Shown here piece by piece: positions 1 to 8,835 of a DNA stretch of 19,991 bases. How positions within the stretch are numbered: position 1 is the first letter of the stretch; each line of letters opens with the position of its first letter. Made by a program: the position numbers and the translations under genes. The DNA lies in the NCBI GenBank assembly GCA_000310025.1, contig FN648658.1, positions 68,320-88,310 of the forward strand, given 5' to 3'. This stretch comes from Ectocarpus siliculosus. Taxonomy: Eukaryota > Sar > Phaeophyceae > Ectocarpales > Ectocarpaceae. The notes below the pieces were generated by a model. That model searched no databases and was not told where the DNA came from. It saw nothing but the letters and a program-made list of their open reading frames with translations.

Positions 1-146
1 CGGCACGGGGGCCATTTCCTGCCCACCGTGCCCTTTTTCCCCCCCCCCCCCCCCCCCCCCCCGCCCCCGCCGCCCCGGGCGCGTGAACCCTATGTCTGTG
101 TGCCCTCGCCGCCGCCCTCCCCCTCCTTTCATGCTCGGAATCTAAG
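1..146 (+). other. 3' end of an intron of the ABCC gene
   Basis: No coding match to the ABCC family is visible before VERILEY at 147. The stretch is strongly C-rich and ends in a pyrimidine tract and AAG. It is best read as the end of an intron whose donor is outside the window. Confidence 0.6.
39..62. repeat. Poly-C homopolymer, 24 C
   Basis: An uninterrupted run of C occupies 39-62, followed by more CCG-rich sequence. It lies in the intron upstream of the first visible exon and may contribute to its polypyrimidine tract. The exact length is unreliable in most sequencing data. Confidence 0.9.
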
Positions 147-3100
147 GTGGAGCGGATTCTGGAGTACACGAAGAACGCGCCCCAAGAGGCGGCCCGTGTT
201 GTCGAGGGCCGTCGGCCTGCGCCAACGTGGCCGTCGGATGGGGCGCTCTCCGTGAAGAACTTGACCGTGCAGTGAGTTTTTTCTGTTCTTTTTTTTTGTG
301 GTAGAGCTCCCATCTACACTCTCTTTCTTCTCTGCTTGTGCATTGCTGGTGGCTTTTATGCCCGTGCTTGCCTCATGGAAGCTCAGTATCCTTCCTATTC
401 TTGCTTCGCGTGTCTTTTCTCCGCGTCGCACAGCACTTGTATGTATATGTATCATTTCGCCTGTTTTAGTGCTTCGGGACATCTTTCGCTGGCGCAATTC
501 AATCGTTTCTCACGCTTCCTTCTCAGGGGCACGCGGGGGGGTCGTCGGCACAATACCGCGCACGCCCGAGGACCACTATCCAGCCGTGGCGCGTGTGCTT
601 GACGCCCAAAGTTGAAAAAGCTGGCTCTATACCCCAGGGATGTGTTCCGCGCGAAAAAAACCTTCGCAAGAAATACAAAAATTAAACTGCTTCGTGTCCC
701 CAGAAAAAAAATGGTGCCTGTTCAACGCACACATGTCCCACAGACCATGGCAATATGAACACGTAAGAGTGAGTAATCAAACGCAGCGGATTACAGCAAG
801 CAGTAGGACCTGCAGCAAAGACGCCACTAGCCAACACGCACACACATGCGAAAAATCACGACGAGAGAAAGAATACCCCTCACAGGTTGGTTGCACATGA
901 CGCAATTTTCAGGCAATTTCTTCTGCAGGTTGTACGCGAAACCGGTACTACCGAACGTCATGACTTTGAGATGTAACGAGCAACGATGCGACCGCGATGA
1001 CATTGGCCATGGCCTCTTGCGTCGCCCCCGGGAGGCAAGCCACCTATCTCCCGAAGGGGGAGCCTTGTAGTAAATATCGTACTTCTTAGCGTTTTCGAAC
1101 CGCAACCCATGTGGCTGTTTTTTGTCATAAATCTTTCTGGTCAATGTCTGCAGACCGCTGTCGTCTGGTTTCTTGTGAAAAGGTGGTCCTCTCTCAGATT
1201 CCCTTTCCTCCCTACCCGGCAGGTACCCCAGCACCGACGCGCCCGTGATCAGCGGGATGTCGTTCGACGTGGCGCCGCGGACCCGGGTCGGCGTCGTCGG
1301 TAGAACGGGGGCCGGGAAGTCTAGCCTGATGACGGCTCTCTTCCGGCTCGTGGAGCCGTCTCCCGGCTCCGAGGTGACGATCGACGGGATGGACGTGCTC
1401 AAGATGGGCTTGGCGGACCTCCGTTCGCGGCTAGCGATCGTGCCTCAGGTGTGTGGTGTTGTTAATAGTATCTGACCGCGCTACCCGGCTGGACCAATGG
1501 AAAAACTCCAGGTAAGATCAAGGCCCCTGGATGGGGGCCACAATTCGAAAAGTGCGCAATGTGTGTGTGCCGTGGAGGCGTAGGCTGTCTTTTGGTGGTG
1601 GTGGTGGTGGCGGGGGGACTCGGATGTTCGTCCGCGCACCGTTGCTGTACGTGAGCGACCCGGACGGTAGTGGCGAGAGACACTTTTGAGCATCGGCGCC
1701 ACGGCGAATTGCTGAGAGGATGGGAGACATGAAAAGGCTAAGGTTGTTCCCGCAAATACAAGGGGTTTGCGTCACGCGGGAGGGTCCTATGGCGATTGTG
1801 TGCGCTTCGATTTGCGCTTCAACTTGGCGAGGCCAAGCATTGGGCGTCTTCGTTTTTTCACCCTGTTGAGAGTCATTCCCGTACCGTCGGTTATGGCAAA
1901 GTTTTTTCCCGGCCGACACGCACGTCACCCCCGTGTTCCAGAGGTAGCCGACCTTTAGGTGGCGAGTTCGAGTCCCATGTTTCGAAAAGTGGACGACCCC
2001 TGACTCGTTTGGACCTTGACGGCTTTGGTTGTACCGTAGACCAACGCGGACGTTTGGCAGAGCAAGTTCCTGTCCGTGACAACACATCGCCGAACGAAAG
2101 CTACGTTTAGCGGGTACGACTAAGACCTCCAGCGTACTTATTGTAGATGAACCGCTCCGGACTACGCTGAGGGTTCGGGACGTGGCAAAAGCAAAGCAGG
2201 ATACTCAATCCTCTCGGCGGAACCTTGACCGTTCACCCCCGACAAGCACCTGGCTAACGCGGATGCGTTTTTTTGTGTGTGTGTTTTCCGGACGATGCAG
2301 GACCCCATTTGCTTCCGCGGGACTGTGAGGTCAAACTTGGACCCGTTCCTGGAGTACAGCGACGTCGACATGGTGAGTGAGCAAAGTTCCGCCCGAAGCC
2401 CCCGCCCCCCCCAACTCCGTGTATGTAATAACTGTTCGAGTTTGACCACCGTTTGCCTGCGGTTTGATCAAGGGGAGAGGGAAGTAAATATTTGGACCCT
2501 TCGGGACCAGCCCAGCTGACGTTTACACTGCCGTGCTTCGAGCCGTCGTCTTGAGATAGTGTTACATCATGTAGCTCTCTCGGCGAATTCTCTCAACCAG
2601 AGATGCCCGGGATCGACCACGGGGTAGCATGCAGCGAAGCACAACCGCGACGCTGCCACCACCGATTGGGGGGGGGGCTTGCGACAGTTGCATCGACCGA
2701 TTCTGCCTGTTCCAGTTTGTTGTACCCGCGTGTGTGAGGCGAGAGACAGACCCGCTGATGTGTTTCTTCGACTCTCTCTGACAACTGCCGCGTGTGCACA
2801 CGCCCTCCACACGTTGTCGCCCTCCGCCCCTGCGACAGTGGGAGGCCCTACGCCAGGCCCACATGGACAACTCCATCCGGAGCGCGGGTGGGCTGGACGC
2901 CCCTGTGGACGAGAGCGGGGGCAACTTCAGCGTGGGAGAGCGCCAGCTGATGTGCATGGCCCGGGCGCTGCTTCGAAAGTCATCCGTGCTCGTGATGGAC
3001 GAGGCCACCGCCAATGTAAGCAGACCACACGGTGCTTTCGGCTGCCTTTTGTCGCCCGAGCGTGGCCTCGTGGTGCGGTGTTGCCGGGTGGATGCTCTTG

Positions 3101-4922
3101 CTGGGGCCTCGACGTCGATGATTTCGCGCCATTTATCGCCGCCGCCGGTGTGCCTCGTTCATCTCTTTACGGTGCCGAAACATCAACGCGATTTATATTC
3201 GTGGGTTGTTCCTGTTGTTGGGCAGCGTAGTGTTTTTCTTTTTTTTGTCCGTCTTGTGAAGACGCGCACTCGTGGACGGCGAGGAGGGTATTGGTGAATT
3301 GGCTCATGGTTAGATGACAGAAATGGGTCTGATCGTGTAACCGGTGCGCCACCCAGGTCTCCAGGGCACCCCGCTGCGGATTGTCATGTAGTAGCTGCCA
3401 AACCAACCCGCTAAATTGGTGATTGTCTCGTTTGGATGGACCTCTCACCGATACCATCGCCGCCGTCCCGCCGTGTTATCTCTGTACGTGCCTTGTGTTC
3501 CGGATCCCCACCCTGGTTCACGTTTTTCTGTGACCCCCGCCTCGCCGGTGGCAATCGAATCAGGTGGACCCCGAAACCGATCTCCTCATCCAGGTGAAAG
3601 ACGCTTGTTCTTTCGGGCGCGCGTGTGTGTTTGTGTGTCTTTATTATTAGCATCGACCGCGCTAACCGGCTGACCAATGAAAAGACGTCAGTCTCGGTGC
3701 CATTGGAAACACGAAACACGTGCAAATCGTTTGTGTGTGTTTTATTTTATTTTTTTTTAAATTGGTTCTGTACCGCGCGCTTCTTTAAAATGGCGGTGTT
3801 GAAATGTGCCTTGCGTTTCGTGTGCAATTGTCAAGCCTCTGGAGTTTTGTGTGTCACGGTCCAGTCTCGCTCCTGTGTGCCAATTGTTGTGGCATGGCAT
3901 GGCATGGCATGGCATGGCACGAGTGTCACGCTCGCACTCCAGCGGTCGAGGCTCGGCTTCCTCGGCTCTGGAAATGTACTTGCTTTTTTTTATGTTCATG
4001 CACGGGAAATGCACCCGCTATAATTTGATGCTCATGTCTACAGTACGCGGTATCGGCAAGAGGGTCGGTCGCCTTTTGACGCTGCTCCGCGCCTCGCCGT
4101 CATGTCCTCGTCGCTCGAAAAAAAATCGGTTTGCCTTGCTCCCCTCCAGTCCACGATGCGAGAAGAGTTCCGCAACTGCACGGTCTTGTGCATAGCGCAC
4201 CGGTTGCACACGATCATCTACTACGACAGGTGCGGTGCTGGTCGCCGGGAACCGTTTCGAATTGCTGTTGCCGTACAGTTTGTATAGCATAGCACTCTTC
4301 GTTCCGTCAGCAAGCCATCGAATCGAACGAAGCTATTCCCGGCAGCCAACCTGGTGATCGATGAAGAAGAGGGACCAGGGGATACGTGATACCATAGTGT
4401 TTTCATAGTGTTTTTTTCCATGTGTTTTTTTCGTTCGCGACCGGCAAGGCGTCGAGCGGGACAGGCCGGAAGGCATTCAATCAGTAATCCACCGCTTGTA
4501 TGTATGCACGATTTTTGTTTCCGGCACTGCCGCAGGGGGGCCCGCCGCCTTCCCCCTTGCGCCCCCCCCCCCCGCCCGCCCATGCTTCTCTTTCGTCCAT
4601 TCCCTTAATCCCACGGTTATTTGCTCAATTTTCCGTTGACGAACATGTGGGCATATGGCATTCTTGACGCTTTGTTTTTCCTACTTGCCTGCCCTGCAGG
4701 GTGATGGTGCTAGAGCGGGGCGAGTTGATGGAGTACGCCTCCCCCCTGGAACTACTGAACGACCCCAACAGCCTTTTCCACGCCCTGTGCAAGAAAACGG
4801 GCGCGCTCGAGCAGCTCAAGGAGACCGCCAGGGTCGAGCAGGAAGAGAGGCTGGCGAGGGACGGGGGAGCAGATGGAGGCGGCGGCGACGGTGGCGGCGG
4901 GGGGATGGCCACATCTAAGTAG
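147..4922 (+). CDS. ABC transporter, ABCC/MRP type, second nucleotide-binding domain and C-terminus (5' partial, 7 exons)
   Basis: Exons: 147-271, 1223-1448, 2301-2372, 2839-3015, 3564-3593, 4150-4229 and 4700-4922 (stop TAG). Together they are 933 nt, or 310 residues, in one open frame; all complete introns are GT-AG. Seen in the fragment: VERILEY linker (residues 1-7), Walker [10 protein letters not shown] (68-76), Q-loop Gln 117 followed by [16 protein letters not shown], signature FSVGERQ (171-177), Walker B VLVMDE (191-196), D-loop ATANVDPETD, and H-loop His 227 in CIAHRLHTI. The NLDPF motif, the VDPETD D-loop and the [10 protein letters not shown] ending mark NBD2 of ABCC (MRP) exporters. 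In that family ATP hydrolysis here drives export of conjugates and other organic anions across plasma or vacuolar membranes; the substrate cannot be told from this part. The membrane domains and NBD1 lie left of the window. The tail (about residues 270-310) is charged and then Gly-rich and has no family counterpart I recognise. The first acceptor (AAG at 144-146) is the only AG after the C-rich tract but is not the usual CAG. Confidence 0.93.
272..1222 (+). other. ABCC intron, 951 bp, phase 2
   Basis: Donor GTGAGT at 272-277 splits the codon CA|G, and acceptor CGGCAG ends at 1222. Joining the exons gives [13 protein letters not shown], as expected at the start of an ABCC NBD2. Short open frames on both strands here have no recognisable protein character. 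No RNA gene or mobile element was recognised. Confidence 0.85.
1461..1505 (-). repeat. Short dispersed element, copy 1 (tRNA 5'-half-like on the minus strand)
   Basis: The core GACCGCGCTACCCGGCTGG (from 1474) followed by ACCAATGG and an A run closely matches 3655-3683 in a later intron of the same gene. Read on the minus strand, 1496-1485 is TGGTCCAGCCGG, which fits the Pol III A-box pattern TRGYNNARYNGG, and GGTAGCGC follows as in a tRNA D-arm. There is no anticodon arm or T-arm, so this is not a tRNA gene. It may be a fragment of a tRNA-derived SINE. Confidence 0.5.
1512..1517 (+). promoter_or_regulatory. Cryptic or alternative 5' splice site (CAG|GTAAGA)
   Basis: CAG|GTAAGA at 1509-1517 matches the donor consensus better than the CAG|GTGTGT used at 1449. 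Using it would add 63 nt to the exon but bring in an in-frame TGA at 1473-1475. It would therefore yield a truncated product or a decay target. Confidence 0.45.
2373..2838 (+). other. ABCC intron, 466 bp, phase 0
   Basis: Donor ATG|GTGAGT at 2373 and acceptor GCGACAG ending at 2838; joining gives [16 protein letters not shown], continuous with the family. It contains a run of ten G (2668-2677). No other feature was recognised. Confidence 0.88.
3016..3563 (+). other. ABCC intron, 548 bp, phase 0
   Basis: Donor AAT|GTAAGC at 3016 and acceptor AATCAG ending at 3563; joining gives DEATAN|VDPETD and restores the D-loop. Nothing else was recognised in it. Confidence 0.88.
3641..3683 (-). repeat. 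Short dispersed element, copy 2 (tRNA 5'-half-like on the minus strand)
   Basis: The core GACCGCGCTAACCGGCTG (from 3655), then ACCAATG and an A run, matches the copy at 1474-1505 apart from a few single-base changes. On the minus strand it reads TTGGTCAGCCGGTTAGCGCGG and then TGCTAATAA, very like the D-arm and anticodon region of a tRNA-Ile(AAU). The similarity stops there and no T-arm follows. Confidence 0.5.
3891..3920. repeat. GGCAT pentanucleotide microsatellite
   Basis: Five GGCAT units followed by GGCAC, in an ABCC intron. Reading it as Met-Ala-Trp-His protein is an artefact of the repeat. Confidence 0.95.
4230..4699 (+). other. ABCC intron, 470 bp, phase 2
   Basis: Donor ACAG|GTGCGG at 4230 and acceptor CCCTGCAG ending at 4699; joining gives [16 protein letters not shown]. 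It contains a run of twelve C (4562-4573). No gene was seen in it. Confidence 0.88.
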
Positions 4923-7108
4923 GCCACCGGGGTGAGCTAGGCTGGACACCGTCTTGTGGTTTCATTGTTGTTGAGATTCGTATCTCCAGGAAGTAACGCT
5001 GTCCGGAGAGAGAGGGACGGTGAGATTTTGTTTTTTTTGCGGGTGTGGAGGGAAGGGAGGATATGGGAGGGGCGGAGAGTTCCAAATGTATGTATGTTGC
5101 AACTCGCAACCATTTATGCCTTTTGGGATATGTTCGTGTTCGGCTTGCGCGGAGCGTTTCGGTCGGTTTGGTGTCATGACGGCAAATTTACGCTAGATTC
5201 TTCACCGTCTGGTCATGCGTTGTTGCCTCGAAAGAATAACGCTTCCTCGGGTAAGCCATTCCGTGGCCGATGATGTTTTGCCTGTATCGTGTGGTTTTTG
5301 GGTTCGCAGCCTCGGGCTCCAGTGTGCGCAACAGGGAGTGGTGTAGATAAACGTGTAGGAAAACCCGCAGAGCGTGTGCAGCAGTAGTGTGGCATGTTTC
5401 GAGTCTTGCGTAAACGAAGTGCAAGTAAATAACGGAGGAATGAAGTTGGGCGAGACAAGCAACCACACGCTTGAGAACAAACTGCAGAACTGGAGGTATA
5501 CTTACGTATAGCTGGAATGATCGTTGTCGGGGTAATCGTCAAGCGGGTTCGACTTCAAAGAAGAGCCGTGACATATCGCGGACTTTGGGCCGATTTTGAT
5601 GCGTGTTTCGTTGTAGAAACGTCAAATCATCACGCAAGTCCTACCTGTGTGTAGCTTTTTCCGAATGTTCTCGATGTGGGCTTTTGCGTTTCTGCGTACT
5701 ACATTGTCCTGCCGCAGGTCAGTACATTTCCATGTCCCTTCCTGTTGTTGACCGCAGAATTCGGCCAACTTTTTTTTTGTCTTTTGTCGCTTTACGTGGC
5801 AACAACACCAAAGCAACTGCGTTCAAACTGACAACGGGAGAGACACTTGGGGGTGAATATCACGCCGTCTGAGGGAGTGTGCTTTCAGTCGCTCCAGATA
5901 TTATAGATTTTGTCATGTAGAAGCAAGCGTGGTTCTCGTGCTCGATCTGTATACATGTTCACTTGAGCAGAGAGGGTGCAAAGTCGAAGCACGGGGCAGC
6001 CTCGAAGCTATGCCGGGCGCGCTGAGCGTGGTTTTGCTGGGCATTGTGCGGTACCGGAGAGGCGGGAAACCTGCACCGTCGCTGAACACAAATGCGTCGT
6101 TTTGTTTCTTGTTGCGTCGAACGTTCGGTCCGCCCGTCGCGTACTCAGAATGTATTTCCTTGTTCCTGGGTACAGATTGAAAGGCGCATCGAAGAAACAG
6201 CTCCGAGACGATTAGGCCGATTCGAGGTTTCATGAGTTTTGTGCGCTGTCAGAGCAATAGAGCATTTCAAGCCTTCAGTAACATCGTACTCGCCTTTACC
6301 TCCCCCCCCCCCCCAAGAAAAAAACTACTATCGGCCGTCGCTACTTTGCTTGATCTTCTCCTACCTCGTCATCCCCCGCACATACTTTGCCTCAGCATGT
6401 ACGGATGGACAGGGGCGCGTGCGAGAGCAGTGTGTACATGAGCATGATAAAGGGGCAAGAAGTCCCCCCCCCGAAGAAAGCAAATGGACAAGATGTGATG
6501 TTGTTCCCCCCAGTCTGGCGATGAAAACAAAAACAACCACGCACAGTCAATGTTGTCGCAGCTTGCCCTCTCGCTCCTCCTGCAGTAAGTGGTCAAGAGG
6601 AAGTCCTTCGCTGAGTAAACCAGACTTACTCGGGTCATCTATTATCGGGTTTATCACCGGTCAGACAGATAACACCGCGCCCATGCACCCAACCACCAGT
6701 GAAAACCAACCCAACCCCAGCAGGATGAACTCGAAACCTAAGCAGGGTATCCTACACAAGCAAGCCCGTTTTTCAGCCGCAGCAGATCGGATGGAGGACC
6801 AGGAAAAAACAAGAGCTGGCGACGACCAAGATTGATTATCTCAAAACACAACGACAACTAACGGCTTGTTGCTTTCCCTCTTTCTCCCCACCCACCTCCT
6901 CCGCGTAATTGTTGATAGACCAGAGTATTTGGTTGCCTCAGGCTGGCTGACGCCTGATCGTTGCTCAAATCTGCTCCCGCGGTCGCTACACAACGCAGCT
7001 GTAGTCTATCGTCCCAAAATAAAGCGAATATTTCAGATGGATCCTACCAAAGGGGGGAGGAGTCTGAAATTGGTGTTTATTGGAGTTGATAGAAGAAGTG
7101 GGCATTTT
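4923..7108. other. Intergenic; includes presumed 3' UTR of the ABCC gene
   Basis: After the ABCC stop codon no open frame shows protein-like composition or a recognisable motif; the longest (6239-6835, +) is a Ser/Pro/Thr-rich random-looking frame. No canonical AATAAA follows the stop closely. A run of thirteen C is at 6302-6314. Nothing else could be assigned. Confidence 0.6.
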
Positions 7109-7128
7109 CCCCAATTGCAAAATTGGGG
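7109..7128. repeat. Perfect hairpin CCCCAATT-GCAA-AATTGGGG
   Basis: An 8-bp perfect inverted repeat with a 4-nt loop, 50 bp before the 35-bp tandem repeat array. It sits in non-coding, AT-richer DNA. It could be the tip of an element terminus or a chance palindrome. Confidence 0.6.
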
Positions 7129-7179
7129 TTTCAGCCAGCGCAATCCCGAAAAAAGCAATAAAGAAATCCTGTCCGAAAT

Positions 7180-7352
7180 TTCGATACTTTAATCGAGTAA
7201 AACAACTGACAAAAATCCATACTTTAATCAAGTAAAAAAACTGATCGAGATCCATACTGTATTCAAGTGAAACATGTAATGGAAATCGACACATTTAACA
7301 AGTGAAAGCATGTAATCACTTCCATAGTTAAAACAGTAAAAAAATGTCACAC
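7180..7352. repeat. AT-rich degenerate 35-bp tandem repeat, about 5 copies
   Basis: Units start at 7180, 7215, 7250 and 7285, each exactly 35 bp, with a shorter fifth copy from 7320. The shared pattern is ATCCATACTTTAATCAAGTA followed by an A-rich stretch and CTGA or TGTAA. The copies differ at many positions but the spacing is held. It is an AT-rich island in otherwise balanced DNA and is not coding. Confidence 0.85.
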
Positions 7353-7398
7353 TTTTTACTTGCTTGAGAGACCCTCATGGAATTGGAATCGTTTATAT

Positions 7399-7753
7399 CC
7401 CAGCGCCTCCGCCACCAGACAACAAACAACATTGCACACTAATACAGCTGTGTGTGCTGTGTGCTCCCACATGTGCTCCCACACTGCTGTGTGCTGCCAC
7501 ACACTGGGGTGTCGACACGCTCCGCCACCAGACAACAAACAACAATACAGCAGCAGTAGTACTGCTGTGTGCAGGCGTGGGTCTGGATGAAAGCTTGTTG
7601 TCGCGATGATGGCAGCGACCCCAGCGCCTCCGCCACCAGACAACAAACAACATTGCACACTAATACAGCTGTGTGTGCTGTGTGCTCCCACACTGCTGTG
7701 TGCTCACACACTGACTGCTGTGTGTTGCCACACACTGGGGTTCCGACACGCTG
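7399..7753. repeat. CTG/CACA-rich segment with a 73-bp exact direct duplication
   Basis: Positions 7399-7471 recur exactly at 7620-7692 (offset 221). Both copies continue into CACACTGCTGTGTGCTG-type sequence and end in CCACACACTGGGG and CGACACGCT. A third partial copy of the CTCCGCCACCAGACAACAAACAA segment is at 7521-7543. The His/Cys/Val-rich open frames on both strands come from the simple sequence. Confidence 0.9.
7551..7567. repeat. Palindrome CAGCAGTA-G-TACTGCTG
   Basis: An 8-bp perfect inverted repeat with one central base, inside the duplicated CTG-rich segment. It is a natural cruciform or slippage site and may relate to how the segment duplicated. Confidence 0.7.
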
Positions 7754-7821
7754 GTGCCAGCAAGGAGCGAAACAACACCAACAACGGCCTTCATGTGTGT
7801 CACGCGCTCTATAAACTCACC

Positions 7822-8037
7822 GTTTTGGCCTGCGCCAACATGCACAACAATCTTTTCGGACAAAACTACTACAGCAGCACCGGCCCCAGACACAACATTC
7901 ACCACTACTGCTGCGTGGGTCCACTGCTGTTATGTGCTCCCACAAGATGTCGTGCGTCCTACACTGACTGCTGTCTCCCACCATGTAGCGTGCAATCTCG
8001 CTGCAAGCGTTCTATGTTTTGGTCTGCGCCAACATAC
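7822..8037. repeat. Spaced degenerate direct repeat
   Basis: GTTTTGGCCTGCGCCAACAT at 7822-7841 recurs with one change at 8016-8035, and ATGCACAA follows shortly after in both places. The sequence between again carries GCTGCTGTG and GCTCCCACA blocks like those at 7460-7700. This suggests that the whole 7.4-8.1 kb stretch grew by repeated local duplication. A (TATC)n run at about 8058-8073 follows. Confidence 0.6.
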
Positions 8038-8470
8038 TACATGCACAATATAGCGTCATATCTATCTATCTATGGGGTTATTGTTTTTAACGCAACGAAA
8101 AAAAAACTGAAAAGAAGATCCGATTATTTTTCCCTTGTTATAATCGTGATGTCATCGCGAAGAGTTCGTTTCCTTCCCTGAATACACGTTTTACTCGACA
8201 CACAACAGGTTGACATGGTATAGCTCACCATAGAGCAGCGGTGAAAGCGCAATAAGCAGCACCCGGCACAGAGGACAACACAATTAGAAAGATCCCGTCC
8301 ACCTGGCCTGCTGTTTTCAGTTTTCAGCAACAACAGACGCAGGGCAGAGTGTCGCCACCTGGCTGGGTGTTACTTGCGATTTCTTCAGTTTGCCAGCTCA
8401 TTTTTCACGGTTGCGACTCCCATCTTTGACCACCACCTGCCCAAAGGTAGACGAGCTCAACAATCATAGG

Positions 8471-8835
8471 GCGGCAGCCGCGCTGACGGCCAGCATCATA
8501 TATAGATGGCCAATCCGAAAGAATTTGCGTGTCGGAGGCCGGCCCTGTTGCTCTACTGCTGCGTGGTGCCTTGGATTGATGTTGATGCGTCCGACCAAAA
8601 ACAGATCATCTCGCCGCACTTTTTCCAACGGCATTTTGGTGAGGTGGCACACGTCTCTCACACACTTTATTGAGCAGCATCCAAGCACCCAATACCCACG
8701 AAGCAGCACGGCGGCGGGAGATGGTATCATATAGACAGCCGAACCGAAGGAATCAGCGCGTTGGAGGTCTTGGTGCTGCTGCTGTACTCGTTCTACTGTT
8801 CCGTGTTTGCTATGTGTGATTGATAAAAAAACCCA
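8471..8835. repeat. Old degenerate tandem duplication (8471-8604 and 8711-8835)
   Basis: The two blocks align along their length with small gaps. GCGGC begins both, then ATCATATA-TAGA, CCGAA-GAAT, TCGGAGG/TTGGAGG, TGCTCTACTGCTG/TGCTGTACTCG, and TGATTGAT or similar near the end. By eye roughly two thirds of positions agree. No protein is supported; the 217-residue minus frame across both blocks has no recognisable features. Confidence 0.55.

Larger units (their letters stand above)
1449..2300 (+). other. ABCC intron, 852 bp, phase 0
   Basis: Donor CAG|GTGTGT at 1449 and acceptor GATGCAG ending at 2300; joining restores VPQ|DPICF, the Q-loop. The intron holds a tRNA-like element shared with another intron (1461-1505), a second and stronger donor consensus (1512), a GGT triplet run near 1593-1611, and a sequence resembling a Pol III B box (1965-1975). 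No gene was seen in it. Confidence 0.88.
3594..4149 (+). other. ABCC intron, 556 bp, phase 0
   Basis: Donor CAG|GTGAAA at 3594 and acceptor CCTCCAG ending at 4149; joining gives [11 protein letters not shown]. It holds an alternating GCGCGCGTGTGTGT tract (3617-3630, Z-DNA prone), the second copy of the short dispersed element, and a GGCAT pentanucleotide repeat. Confidence 0.88.

Noticed and set aside
1920-1990. tRNA gene on the plus strand
   Set aside because: Only the T-loop-like GAGTTCGAGTCCC is present; T-stem, acceptor and anticodon stems do not pair.
1518-2087. 189-residue minus-strand frame inside an ABCC intron
   Set aside because: It begins and ends within the intron, includes a Pro run from a GGT microsatellite, and shows no family features.
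3300-3370. tRNA-like A-box sequences (TGGCTCATGG on plus, TGGCGCACCGG on minus)
   Set aside because: The A-box pattern is short and common; no B box or stems follow, and no second copy was seen in the window.
6661-6750. Hydrophobic minus-strand stretch reading LGFEFILLGLGWFSLVVG
   Set aside because: It looks like a membrane segment, but there is no start, no flanking exon pattern and no neighbouring coding sequence. A chance frame is more likely.
6239-6835. 198-residue plus-strand frame
   Set aside because: Ser/Pro/Lys-rich without motif, crosses a C13 homopolymer, and has no splice or homology support.
7180-7352. CRISPR-like regular repeats
   Set aside because: Units are contiguous with no unique spacers, the copies are divergent, and the DNA is eukaryotic.
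7360-7814. His/Cys/Val-rich frames on both strands with repeated HTAVWEH or CAVCSHT motifs
   Set aside because: Open frames on both strands at once arise from the CTG/CACA simple sequence; nothing indicates a protein.
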